In this document: piece after piece, positions 51,962-59,661 of the stretch
Layout: each line of letters opens with the position of its first letter
Position numbering within the stretch: the first letter of the stretch is position 1
Source: Pseudanabaena minima
GTDB lineage: Bacteria; Cyanobacteriota; Cyanobacteriia; Pseudanabaenales; Pseudanabaenaceae
Assembly: GCF_051131155.1 (NCBI RefSeq)
Contig: NZ_CP159508.1
Coordinates: forward strand, 1,736,001 to 1,800,000
Direction: 5' to 3'
DNA: 64,000 nt
Program-made: the position numbers and the translations under genes
Notes under the pieces: generated by a model
What the model was told of the DNA's origin: nothing
What the model saw: only the letters and a program-made list of their open reading frames with translations
The model's database searches: none

Positions 51962-53074
51962 CTAAAGTAGGATTTGTCTTTGACGATCGCTAAGACAGTC
52001 TTGTTCTAGCATTTGATCGAAATTACGGATTACTTGTTTACAACGCTTTATATAAGCGGATACCCATGCTTGAATTTGTTGAATTTGCTCTGGGGTGCAA
52101 GCGATCGCTACTTGTTTTGGATGTGATATTTGCCCACTGCGATCAATTTCAAATTCGGCTAACCAAGATGAAGTAGGGCGACTAGATTTCCAATAATTTG
52201 TAACTACGACTTTACCTAAATATTGGGTTGTAAAGTGACTTAGTTTATTTAAAGCAGATAAAAGTTCATCTAACTTATACTCTTGCGGGTCATTTTTCGC
52301 TGATACTGGCTTAGTAGGACTATCAGTAACTTTTGTAGGGTTATTGTTAGGTACAGACTTATTCGTAGGTGCTGATCTAGAAGATGTGGCAGCAGATGCA
52401 GGAGGTGTTTGAGGTTTATTTGTGTTTGATTGAGTCCGTACTGCATTACTTGCAGTTGAACTAGCTCTTAAGTTGATATTGCTTGCAGTCGTACTTGCTC
52501 TTGTACTAGGGGTAGCATTTGGTTGTTTGTCAGGTTGGTGTCTTGAGTTGACTGAGCTAGAGGACGTAGTAGATGCAATTTCCTCAGAATTAGGATGGTC
52601 AACGTTAGTAAAGCCCTGTGGTTTTGATGGTTCTTGCCTCGTCGCTTGATTAGTTGCATTAGGCGCTCTGTCATTCCAATTTGAGCTTGGTAAAGAATGC
52701 TGAGTTACTGAACCTAATAAGAGCTTAAAGTATGCGACTGTGTTGTATGTATCTGTTTCAATCAAATATTTGATTTTGGTAATACCCCGCCTGTAGTCAA
52801 CCAATTTAAGGTCGCTATCTGTAAGTACTAGTAGTACTAGCCCATGCGTTAACTTGTAAATAAAAACAACATGACCAGCAAAGTGAAACTCAAAGGATTC
52901 AAACCCTTCTGGTACATTCTCAACAACTTGCAGTACTCCTTGACCTAAGGCTTGTTTTGTCCGATCTAATACGGCATCCAATCCGAAGAAATAAGGACGC
53001 ATACGGCGGTTTGTGAGGGCAATCCCCACAACTCCTGCTAAATGCAAAAAATCTTGAATAACCTCCCGACTCAT
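51962..53074 (-). CDS. two-domain protein with Ser/Thr/Asn linker, unassigned
   Basis: 370 aa. N-terminal domain of about 125 residues (DFLHLAGVVGIALTNRRMRPYFFG ... FHFAGHVVFIYKLTHGLVLLVLTDSDL), whose strand order recalls Roadblock/LC7; a low-complexity linker (residues about 130-265) of Ser/Thr/Asn/Ala/Pro; and a C-terminal domain with KLSHFTTQYLGKVVVTNYWK. No family is certain. It is divergent from rbcR with only 19 bp between start codons, so promoters must overlap coding sequence. Confidence 0.7.
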   Translation of the reverse strand: MSREVIQDFLHLAGVVGIALTNRRMRPYFFGLDAVLDRTKQALGQGVLQVVENVPEGFESFEFHFAGHVVFIYKLTHGLVLLVLTDSDLKLVDYRRGITKIKYLIETDTYNTVAYFKLLLGSVTQHSLPSSNWNDRAPNATNQATRQEPSKPQGFTNVDHPNSEEIASTTSSSSVNSRHQPDKQPNATPSTRASTTASNINLRASSTASNAVRTQSNTNKPQTPPASAATSSRSAPTNKSVPNNNPTKVTDSPTKPVSAKNDPQEYKLDELLSALNKLSHFTTQYLGKVVVTNYWKSSRPTSSWLAEFEIDRSGQISHPKQVAIACTPEQIQQIQAWVSAYIKRCKQVIRNFDQMLEQDCLSDRQRQILL

Positions 53075-53093
53075 CTTTTCTCACGCTGCTTCT

Positions 53094-54020
53094 ATGATCG
53101 ACATACCGTTCACCCTAGACCAATTACGCATTCTCAAGGCGATCGCTGCTGAGGGTAGCTTCAAACGCGCCGCCGATAGTCTTTATGTGTCCCAACCCGC
53201 CGTTAGTTTGCAAGTCCAGCACCTAGAGCGTCAGCTAGATGTGCCATTGTTTGATCGCGGGGGGCGAAGAGCACAGTTGACGGAGGCGGGGCAATTATTA
53301 CTCTCCTATGGCGATCGCATTTTAAGCCTTTGCCAAGAAACCTGTCGCGCCATTGATGATTTACAAAATTTAAATGGTGGGACTCTAATTATAGGTGCTA
53401 GTCAAACTACTGGAACCTATCTCATGCCACAAATGATTGGTTTATTTCGTAAGAAATATCCAGAAGTCTCGGTTCAGCTCCATGTCCATTCTACAAGGCG
53501 AACGGCTTGGAGTGTAGCCAATGGGCAAGTGGATTTGGCAATAATTGGTGGTGAAATTCCTGCGGATTTACTAGACTCTCTAGAGATTACACCTTATGCC
53601 GAAGATGAACTAGCGCTAATTCTACCAACTTCCCATCCTCTAGCTCAGGTGGGATCATTGCCGATTGAAGAGTTGTATAAGTTGCAATTTATTACTCTTG
53701 ATTCACAGTCAACTATTCGTAAAGCAATTGATCGTGTGCTGTTGGATAGTGGGGTTGATCCACGACAGTTAACGATCGCCATGGAGTTAAATTCAATTGA
53801 GGCGATTAAAAATGCAGTACAGGCAGGTTTAGGGGCTGCATTTTTGTCGGTCACAGCGATCGAAAAGGAGCTGCAAATGGGGGCATTGCAGCAGGTTCGG
53901 ATTGATGGGGTGGTAATCAAGCGAATGTTGTTACAAATTCGTAATCCTAATCGTTATCGCTCTAAGGCAACTGAGGCTTTTTGTAATGAGGTATTACCGT
54001 TCTTTCGAGATAAGCCTTAA
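53094..54020 (+). CDS. rbcR: LysR-type regulator, RbcR/Ycf30 type
   Basis: 308 aa. HTH: LDQLRILKAIAAEGSFKRAADSLYVSQPAVSLQVQHLERQLDVPLFDR (part: AAEGSFKRAADSLYVSQPAV), effector domain GASQTTGTYLMPQMIGLFRKKYP, HSTRRTAWSVANGQVDLAIIGGE. The whole N-terminal half follows cyanobacterial and red-algal RbcR (Ycf30), activator of Rubisco genes. Other LysR paralogues (NdhR/CcmR, CmpR) are less similar in the TRRTAWSVANGQ stretch. Hairpin terminator at the stop. Confidence 0.9.
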   Translation: MIDIPFTLDQLRILKAIAAEGSFKRAADSLYVSQPAVSLQVQHLERQLDVPLFDRGGRRAQLTEAGQLLLSYGDRILSLCQETCRAIDDLQNLNGGTLIIGASQTTGTYLMPQMIGLFRKKYPEVSVQLHVHSTRRTAWSVANGQVDLAIIGGEIPADLLDSLEITPYAEDELALILPTSHPLAQVGSLPIEELYKLQFITLDSQSTIRKAIDRVLLDSGVDPRQLTIAMELNSIEAIKNAVQAGLGAAFLSVTAIEKELQMGALQQVRIDGVVIKRMLLQIRNPNRYRSKATEAFCNEVLPFFRDKP

Positions 54021-54050
54021 CAAAAGATGGCGCTTTGCGCCATCTTTTGT
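54020..54050 (+). terminator. terminator after rbcR
   Basis: Perfect 14-bp stem ACAAAAGATGGCGC / GCGCCATCTTTTGT, loop TTT, ending in T-rich sequence. Confidence 0.88.
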
Positions 54051-54095
54051 TTGAAAGCGATCGCGTTACAATAGTAGCCCGCATATATCGCAAGA

Positions 54096-54120
54096 ATCGC
54101 AAGAAGCAGCTTCTTGCGAT
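54096..54120. repeat. hairpin in the hisC leader
   Basis: ATCGCAAGAAGC-A-GCTTCTTGCGAT, 36 bp before hisC. A preceding partial repeat ATCGCAAGA makes three near-copies of the same word. Possibly an mRNA hairpin affecting hisC. Confidence 0.5.
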
Positions 54121-54155
54121 ATGCACGTTTTACTTTTTACTTTCTAACTGTCACC

Positions 54156-55202
54156 ATGAGCTACTTCCGCCCCGCTATTGACGCAATGACTGGCTACGTT
54201 CCTGGAGAACAACCAAAGTCGGGCATCAAGGTCATTAAACTCAATACTAATGAGAATCCCTATCCTCCATCGCCCAAGGCGATCGCTGCTTTGCAAACTA
54301 TCGATAGTGATTCATTGCGGCGTTATCCTGATCCCTTTGCCCATGAGTTTTGTCAAGCGGTAAGTGAGGCTCTGGGTGTGCCTAAGGATTGGGTAATTGT
54401 GGGCAATGGCAGTGATGATGTTTTAAATATTTTGATCAGGGCTTGTGCGGAAGGTCGCGATCGCAAGGTGGTTTATCCAATGCCGACCTATGTGCTTTAT
54501 CGCACCCTAGCAGCAATGCAGCCATCAGAGACGGTAGAAATCCCCTATGGTGAAAATTTTCAGTTGCCCATTGATGAACTTGTAGCCGCCAATGGTGCTG
54601 TAACTTTTATTGCTTCACCCAATAGTCCGTCAGGACATATCGTACCGCTTGATGATTTACGTCAATTGGCAAAAAGAGTTTCAGGTATTGTGGCGATCGA
54701 TGAGGCATATGTCGATTTTGCGGAATACTCGGCTTTGCCCTTGGTGCAAGAATTTGACAATGTGATTGTGTTACGCACTTTGTCCAAAGGTTATTCTTTA
54801 GCAGGGTTGCGTCTAGGCTTTGGTATTGCCAATCCCAAGCTTTTGTCTGGGCTATTTAAGGTTAAGGACAGCTATAACATTGATGCCGTAGCGATCGCTG
54901 TGGGGACTGCGGCGATGCGCGATCAAGAATCCAAAAATGCTAATGCTGAAAAAGTCAAAATCTCACGGACTAAACTTGCTGTAGATCTAAAAAATCTTGA
55001 CTATACTGTGCTAGAGTCACACGGTAATTTTGTGCTTGCCACTCCACCAAAAGGCAATGCTGAAGAGATTTATTTAAAACTCAAAGAATCTGGCATTTTA
55101 GTCCGCTATTTCAATCAAGCTGGACTAGCTGATAAGTTACGCATTACCGTCGGTACTAACGAACAAAATCAATCTCTAATTGATCTGTTATCCATTCTTT
55201 AG
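54156..55202 (+). CDS. hisC: histidinol-phosphate aminotransferase
   Basis: PLP enzyme of histidine biosynthesis; 348 aa from ATG 54156. INTNENPYPPSPKA-type start (KLNTNENPYPPSPKAI), NGSDDVLNILIRACAE, FIASPNSPSGHIVP, VAIDEAYVDFAE and the PLP-lysine in VLRTLSKGYSLAGLRLGFG; C-terminus RITVGTNEQNQ. The frame opens upstream at TTG 54114 but conserved sequence begins at SYFRPAID. Some members transaminate other aromatic acids. Confidence 0.95.
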   Translation: MSYFRPAIDAMTGYVPGEQPKSGIKVIKLNTNENPYPPSPKAIAALQTIDSDSLRRYPDPFAHEFCQAVSEALGVPKDWVIVGNGSDDVLNILIRACAEGRDRKVVYPMPTYVLYRTLAAMQPSETVEIPYGENFQLPIDELVAANGAVTFIASPNSPSGHIVPLDDLRQLAKRVSGIVAIDEAYVDFAEYSALPLVQEFDNVIVLRTLSKGYSLAGLRLGFGIANPKLLSGLFKVKDSYNIDAVAIAVGTAAMRDQESKNANAEKVKISRTKLAVDLKNLDYTVLESHGNFVLATPPKGNAEEIYLKLKESGILVRYFNQAGLADKLRITVGTNEQNQSLIDLLSIL

Positions 55203-55233
55203 CCTTTTCTAATTTGCTTATGAGCTACTTCTT

Positions 55234-56388
55234 ATGACAGAGATTAACATTAATATTAAAAATCTAGGTCAAATTAAAAGTGCAAATATAGATCTTAATG
55301 ATCTAACTCTTTTTGTCGGTGCTCAAGCCACAGGGAAGAGTATCTTATTGCAGCTCATAAAATTAGTATTTGATGGCGAGAATATCGGAAATACTCTTAT
55401 GAAATATGGATATCATTGGGAACAAGATATATCCAATTTCAATGAGATTTATTTCGGTGAAGGAATGCGTAACCTGTGGAGCGATAAGACAGAAGTAAGT
55501 ATTGAGGGTAAAGCTAGATATCTAGATGATATATTACTGAATGAACTAGGAATTGATGAACCTGAATGTCTATTTTTTATGCCTGCTCAACGTGTGTTAA
55601 CTCTTGAAAAGGGATGGCCGCGTTCATTTAATGATTTTGAAACTGGAGATCCCTATGTTGTTCGTAATTTTAGTGAACATCTTCGCCTACTAATGCAACA
55701 AGGATTTAGCAAAAAAGACAATGCTATTTTCCCTCAAACAGGACGACTCCAACAAGAGATAAGTGATGCGCTTAATGCCAGTATTTTTCATGGCGCTAAA
55801 GTTGAATTAAATACAGTTGAAATGCGTAAACGCATTCAAATTAATGTTAATGGTAATTTGTTGCCATTTATGGCTTGGTCGGCTGGGCAAAGAGAATTTA
55901 TGCCCTTACTTTTAGGGCTTTATTGGCTAATGCCCATATCAAATTTAAAAAGAGAAAATGTTTATGTTGTTATTGAAGAACCAGAAATGGGTTTACATCC
56001 CCGTGCAATTTTATCCGTTATTTTAGTGTGTTTAGAGCTTTTACATCGAGGCTACCGTTTACTTATTTCTACCCATTCACCTGTTCTTTTAGAAGCAGTT
56101 TGGGCAATTCGCAACTTACAGAATAATAACTCTGATGTTAAATATCTCTATCAACTGTTTGATTTAAAACCATCACCACCTATTACTGAACTGTTTGAAA
56201 ATATCCTCAAAAACAAGGAATTTTCTACCTATTACTTCGATCAAAAAGAAGATGGTGTTGAGGTTCGTGATATTTCATCATTAGATCCATTTGATGAAGA
56301 CTTGTCAACTGCTGATTGGGGTGGTTTAACTAGTTTTAGTAGTAGAGCATCTGAAGTGGTTTCTCAAGCAGTTCAAGACACACTTTAA
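55234..56388 (+). CDS. AAA/ABC-type ATPase (AAA15/21 or OLD-like), unassigned
   Basis: 384 aa. Walker A GAQATGKS at residues 29-36, a signature-like AWSAGQREFMPLL, Walker B VYVVIEEPEMGLHPRA and H-loop LLISTHSPVLLEA: the ABC-ATPase fold of the AAA15/AAA21 group, close to OLD nucleases and to ATPases of defence systems such as PARIS and Gabija. No TOPRIM domain follows; after residue 300 the chain is acidic. The next gene starts 9 bp later. A DNA- or phage-sensing ATPase is inferred from family habits only. Confidence 0.82.
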   Translation: MTEININIKNLGQIKSANIDLNDLTLFVGAQATGKSILLQLIKLVFDGENIGNTLMKYGYHWEQDISNFNEIYFGEGMRNLWSDKTEVSIEGKARYLDDILLNELGIDEPECLFFMPAQRVLTLEKGWPRSFNDFETGDPYVVRNFSEHLRLLMQQGFSKKDNAIFPQTGRLQQEISDALNASIFHGAKVELNTVEMRKRIQINVNGNLLPFMAWSAGQREFMPLLLGLYWLMPISNLKRENVYVVIEEPEMGLHPRAILSVILVCLELLHRGYRLLISTHSPVLLEAVWAIRNLQNNNSDVKYLYQLFDLKPSPPITELFENILKNKEFSTYYFDQKEDGVEVRDISSLDPFDEDLSTADWGGLTSFSSRASEVVSQAVQDTL

Positions 56389-56397
56389 ATTTTAAAA

Positions 56398-56832
56398 ATG
56401 AGTTTTAAAGAAGCAATTTCTGCAACACCTTTACTAAAAGATGCTTATAGAAATGGGTTGCAAGCGTTAGGAAATTATAGTAACAAGGTCAGACCATCTG
56501 ACACAAAAAAGTGTGAAGGTAGTGTCGATATTGATACTGCTGTTAAGGATATTTACCGTAATGCTTCACGTTGGGATTATGCAATTGGCTATGACGGAAC
56601 AACATATTTTATTGAGGTGCATAGCGCTGATACATCTGAGGTTACATCGGTTTTAAAAAAATTTAGCTGGTTAAAAGAATTTTTAGTGACAGATGCTCCT
56701 GAATTAAATCAACAGCCAAAAAAGCGTTTTTATTGGATTAGTTCAGGTGGTAATAATATTTTAAAAGGAAGTCCCCAAGCACGAAAATTAGCCTCATCAG
56801 GAATTACGCTTGATCGGCAACTTAGTTTATAA
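56398..56832 (+). CDS. small partner of the AAA ATPase, unassigned
   Basis: 144 aa. Sequence WDYAIGYDGTTYFIEVHSADTSEV places an Asp and a Glu on adjacent strands (D-x-A-I-G ... F-I-E-V-H), reminiscent of a PD-(D/E)XK core with His in place of Lys; a helix (SVLKKFSWLKEFL) and strand (KKRFYWISSGG) follow. Otherwise no recognised family. Ends 4 bp before the 3' end of tRNA-Ala. Forms a tight pair with the ATPase. Confidence 0.72.
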   Translation: MSFKEAISATPLLKDAYRNGLQALGNYSNKVRPSDTKKCEGSVDIDTAVKDIYRNASRWDYAIGYDGTTYFIEVHSADTSEVTSVLKKFSWLKEFLVTDAPELNQQPKKRFYWISSGGNNILKGSPQARKLASSGITLDRQLSL

Positions 56833-56836
56833 AAAA

Positions 56837-56909
56837 TGGAGAATAGGAGGCTCGAACCCCTGACCTCTGCGGTGCGATCGCAGCACTCTACCAACTGAGC
56901 TAATTCCCC
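56837..56909 (-). tRNA. tRNA-Ala(CGC)
   Basis: 73-nt cloverleaf. Acceptor GGGGAAT/ATTCTCC with the G3-U70 pair that defines alanine; D arm GCTCAGTTGGTAGAGT; anticodon arm CTGCG-ATCGCAC-CGCAG giving anticodon CGC for GCG codons; T arm AGGGG-TTCGAGC-CTCCT. CCA is not encoded. A HIP1 octamer overlaps the anticodon. Confidence 0.95.
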
Positions 56910-56938
56910 AACAGGCTATATATACTAGCATATTTGAT

Positions 56939-56969
56939 AAAAAAGGCGGCGCGTTGCGCCGCCTTTTTT
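56939..56969. terminator. hairpin at the end of the 56968-57456 gene
   Basis: Perfect 14-bp stem AAAAAAGGCGGCGC / GCGCCGCCTTTTTT, loop GTT. Terminator for the minus-strand gene, overlapping its stop, upstream of tRNA-Ala. Confidence 0.85.
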
Positions 56970-57456
56970 ATTTGTTAGATATTGGCGATCGCGCTTCACC
57001 GTTCATTAAAAAGCGAGTAATCTTCTGCTCATATCCTGAACCATCGGGAAACTCAACCATTAGTACAGGATTTTTAATATTTTCAGATGGGATCTGGATC
57101 ATGTACACATAATCACCATTATGAAATTCAAAATAATTTCCTTGGTTCGGATTGTAAGTTTTTGCAGTGACTCTTACCCCCTTAGTGCCATTTTTATTCA
57201 CACTGCGATAATACCGAGGTTGAGAAATATCTCGAATATCCGCACAAACATATAGCCCAAAGTCTTTAGTTTCTGCATAGGCAAGAATTCCCCCAGTACC
57301 TTCACAGGTTTTGTCATTGATTAGCTCATCGGTCAAGCCAGTAGTTAAATTCTCGGCGATCGCCTTGTTACCATCGATCCCAGCATATACGGACAGAGCC
57401 AAGCTCAGCAGCAGAGTCGTCAAGGATTTTTGGAAAATAGATTTAATTAAACGCAT
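56968..57456 (-). CDS. secreted protein, unassigned
   Basis: 162 aa. N-terminal signal peptide (SLTTLLLSLALSVYAGIDGNKAIA), mature part with two Cys (NDKTCEGTGG and LYVCADIRD) that could form a disulfide, and beta-rich sequence GNYFEFHNGDYVYMIQIP. Similar small exported proteins are frequent in cyanobacteria; no function recognised. Upstream of tRNA-Ala on the same strand. Confidence 0.75.
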   Translation of the reverse strand: MRLIKSIFQKSLTTLLLSLALSVYAGIDGNKAIAENLTTGLTDELINDKTCEGTGGILAYAETKDFGLYVCADIRDISQPRYYRSVNKNGTKGVRVTAKTYNPNQGNYFEFHNGDYVYMIQIPSENIKNPVLMVEFPDGSGYEQKITRFLMNGEARSPISNK

Positions 57457-57560
57457 CTCAAAACCTCATACTTTTGCAATTTGCAAGTGCAGAGATGCTC
57501 GTTGCCCAGATATTACTGTAACAATACTGAAAACCTTTGTAATCAGCTACTTTGCCTAAC

Positions 57561-57660
57561 ATAGCAATGTAAGTTTTTCTTAGGACATAAAACCCAAAAG
57601 ATGAGTGGCGGCGCTTCGCGCCGCCACTCATCTTTTGGGTTTTGATTTGTCCTAGCTATA
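57561..57660. repeat. family C element, copy C4
   Basis: ATAGC...TAGGACAT, perfect hairpin AAAACCCAAAAGATGAGTGG... with GGCGGCGC core and loop TTC, then TTTGATTTGTCCTAGCTATA. Inner sequence differs from C1/C3, but the frame words (AGGACA..., TGTCCT, AGCTATA) and GGCGGCGC core are shared. Confidence 0.75.
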
Positions 57661-57699
57661 AGACAAAATGACGTATTTTGTCTTTTAAAAACCCTTGTG

Positions 57700-57742
57700 A
57701 AGAAGTAGCGTTGCGGCGCAAAGCGCCGCAACGCTACTTCTT
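57700..57742. repeat. GGCGGCGC-type hairpin C5
   Basis: Perfect 20-bp stem AAGAAGTAGCGTTGCGGCGC and complement, loop AAA, with a TTGGTTTTATGTGTC tail; related to family C core only. Confidence 0.7.
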
Positions 57743-57806
57743 GGTTTTATGTGTCTATTTCTTTGGTGAGAAGGGAGTAAGTAGCTAGGAGTAATTAATT
57801 ACAAAG

Positions 57807-57855
57807 CAAACCCCGTAAAGCCTCGCCCCTGCGGGGCGAAACTTTACGGGGTTTG
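57807..57855. repeat. hairpin CAAACCCCGTAAAG / CTTTACGGGGTTTG
   Basis: A 14-bp outer stem enclosing an inner CGCCCC-TGC-GGGGCG stem. Part of the 490-bp gap 57457-57948, which holds C4, C5, this hairpin and no gene. Confidence 0.75.
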
Positions 57856-57948
57856 GTAATTTATTTTGCACAGGTATTTCCGCCTCCATTCTGATCGAGA
57901 GAAATTGCTATAGTTAATCCCAAAGACTTGACACGCATTCACTTCACT

Positions 57949-58845
57949 ATGACCACGAGCCTCACTAACAACGAATCAACATTTCAAAAGATCGTGCGTC
58001 TTTTGCGTTGGCACAAACCCGCAGGAAGATTAATTTTGATGTTGCCTGCACTGTGGGCAACAGTAGCAGCAGCCAAAACCCAACACCAATTACCACCCCT
58101 TGATTTATTAGGTGTAGTGATTCTTGGCAGTTTAGCGACCAGTGCCGCAGGCTGTGTAATTAATGATCTCTGGGATCGCGATATTGATCCACAAGTCGAT
58201 CGTACTAAAACCCGTCCTCTAGCTGAACGCTCTCTGTCAATCCAAGTAGGAATCGCAGTTTTACTAGTTGCAGGACTCTGTGCGTTTTTATTGTCAACCT
58301 ACCTCAATCCTCTAAGCTTTGGGCTGTGCTTTGCTGCCGTACCTGTAATTGCCATTTATCCTGCTTGCAAGCGCTTTTTTCCATTACCACAGCTAGTACT
58401 TTCGATCGCTTGGGGTTTTGCGGTACTAATCCCGTGGAGCGCAGTTACTGGTGGGCTTGATCGTTATGCTTGGGAGCTATGGACAGCCGTGATCGCTTGG
58501 ACAATGGGCTTTGACACAATCTATGCCATGAGTGATCGATTTGATGATCTTAAGGTTGGAGTTAAGTCTAGCGCCCTCTTTTTTGGAAGATATGTAACAT
58601 TTGCGATCGGTGTGTTTTTAGCGATCGCCCTTGGATGCTTGATTTGGTTAGGTTGGGAGATCCAACTTGGTTACGCACACTACTTTGCTTGCTTGACGGC
58701 AGGAGTAATATGGATATGGCAATGTAACAGACTAAATCAAGCTGAAGTTCCTAGCGAGTTATATCAAAAAGCATTTGGTCAAAATGTCTGGATCGGCTTT
58801 ATTATCCTAGCGGGAATGCTACCATCAGCTTTAAGCATCGGCTAA
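57949..58845 (+). CDS. UbiA-family 4-hydroxybenzoate polyprenyltransferase
   Basis: 298 aa from ATG 57949. Membrane prenyltransferase for plastoquinone-ring or ubiquinone-type prenylation. First Asp-rich motif NDLWDRDIDPQVDRTKTRPL, second YAMSDRFDDLKVGVKS, with about eight helices. Synechocystis Slr0926 is the related enzyme of plastoquinone synthesis; assignment to that step is by similarity of motifs and length. A GTG/TTG 7 codons upstream is possible but ATG is preferred. Confidence 0.9.
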   Translation: MTTSLTNNESTFQKIVRLLRWHKPAGRLILMLPALWATVAAAKTQHQLPPLDLLGVVILGSLATSAAGCVINDLWDRDIDPQVDRTKTRPLAERSLSIQVGIAVLLVAGLCAFLLSTYLNPLSFGLCFAAVPVIAIYPACKRFFPLPQLVLSIAWGFAVLIPWSAVTGGLDRYAWELWTAVIAWTMGFDTIYAMSDRFDDLKVGVKSSALFFGRYVTFAIGVFLAIALGCLIWLGWEIQLGYAHYFACLTAGVIWIWQCNRLNQAEVPSELYQKAFGQNVWIGFIILAGMLPSALSIG

Positions 58846-58938
58846 GAGAGCATACTACACAGTCTCATACTCCTGACGCATGATGTCTAGCTAGCCTCAG
58901 TCTGTTAGTATCTAAGTTATAGATAGTAGAAAAAATAC

Positions 58939-59160
58939 ATGAGCAATATTAAAGAGAAAATCCTAGAAGAAGTACAGCAAGCCAGAGAAACCTGCGAAGT
59001 TAGCGGTACTGGTTCAAAAGAATGTGCGGCTGCATGGGATGCAGTCGAAGAACTCCAAGCTGAGTCGTCACATCAAAAGCAATCAAAGGGTAAAAATTCC
59101 CTAGAAGTTTATTGTGACGATAACCCTGATGCCGCTGAGTGTCGCCTTTACGAAGATTAA
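58939..59160 (+). CDS. Calvin cycle protein CP12
   Basis: 73 aa. Disordered redox switch that ties GAPDH and phosphoribulokinase into an inactive complex in the dark. Two Cys pairs: C19/C29 in RETCEVSGTGSKEC and C59/C68 in YCDDNPDAAECRLYED, with the AWDAVEEL motif at residues 32-39. Length and motifs match canonical cyanobacterial CP12. Terminator follows. Confidence 0.96.
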   Translation: MSNIKEKILEEVQQARETCEVSGTGSKECAAAWDAVEELQAESSHQKQSKGKNSLEVYCDDNPDAAECRLYED

Positions 59161-59182
59161 TTACTAAAAACTTGATAAGTAT

Positions 59183-59225
59183 CTAGAACCTTTGGTTCAC
59201 GCTGCGCGTGCGCCAGAGGTTCTAG
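59183..59225 (+). terminator. terminator after cp12
   Basis: CTAGAACCTTTGG / CCAGAGGTTCTAG with inner CACGC-TGC-GCGTG, followed by TTTTTTA. Confidence 0.8.
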
Positions 59226-59250
59226 TTTTTTATTTGAACTAAGAGGGTAA

Positions 59251-59331
59251 ATACCCCACCGCTCTGCGGTGTGAGTATATTCTAGTAAAAAAGAATTTGA
59301 TACCCCGTCCGCTTACGGCGGGGTAATTCAT
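59251..59331 (+). repeat. pair of TACCCC hairpins, possible IS200/IS605-derived ends
   Basis: ATACCCCACCGC-TCT-GCGGTGTGAGTAT and, 25 bp later, TACCCCGTCCGC-TTAC-GGCGGGGTA followed by ATTCAT. Two subterminal hairpins with no internal gene are the plan of non-autonomous IS200/IS605 relatives; assignment is tentative. Confidence 0.35.
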
Positions 59332-59335
59332 TTAG

Positions 59336-59661
59336 AAAATGGGACTAAAAGCGCCCCCTTTTCTATGTTTGATATGAAACGCTAAAATTTGTCTCTAAGC
59401 ACGCAAATTTACAAAATTGTCAGTTACATTTAGAGTAAGGGACGCACGACTAAATAAAGAATCGATTTATAGTGTCACGGTGAACCCTCGTCACTAAAAA
59501 TTGAGTATTTAATTTAATTTAATTACAGAGCCTTAACTTAGTTTAAGCTCCTGTAAAGTAGCAAAACACTCTGGAGATATGACTATTTTCAATGAGAGAA
59601 TCGTATTGATGTGGGACATCTATAGTTGCTAGAGAAATTTGTAGCCAATCGGGAATAGGGT
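59336..59661. other. gene-free stretch
   Basis: No ORF, tRNA or clear hairpin. Contains a short tandem ATTTAATTTAATTTAATT at about 59510-59525 (quoted in part) and must hold the promoter of the 59662 gene. Confidence 0.5.

Noticed and set aside
56837..56909. Attachment site duplicated beside tRNA-Ala
   Set aside because: I see no second copy of the tRNA 3' end near the ATPase cassette, so integration at this tRNA is not shown.
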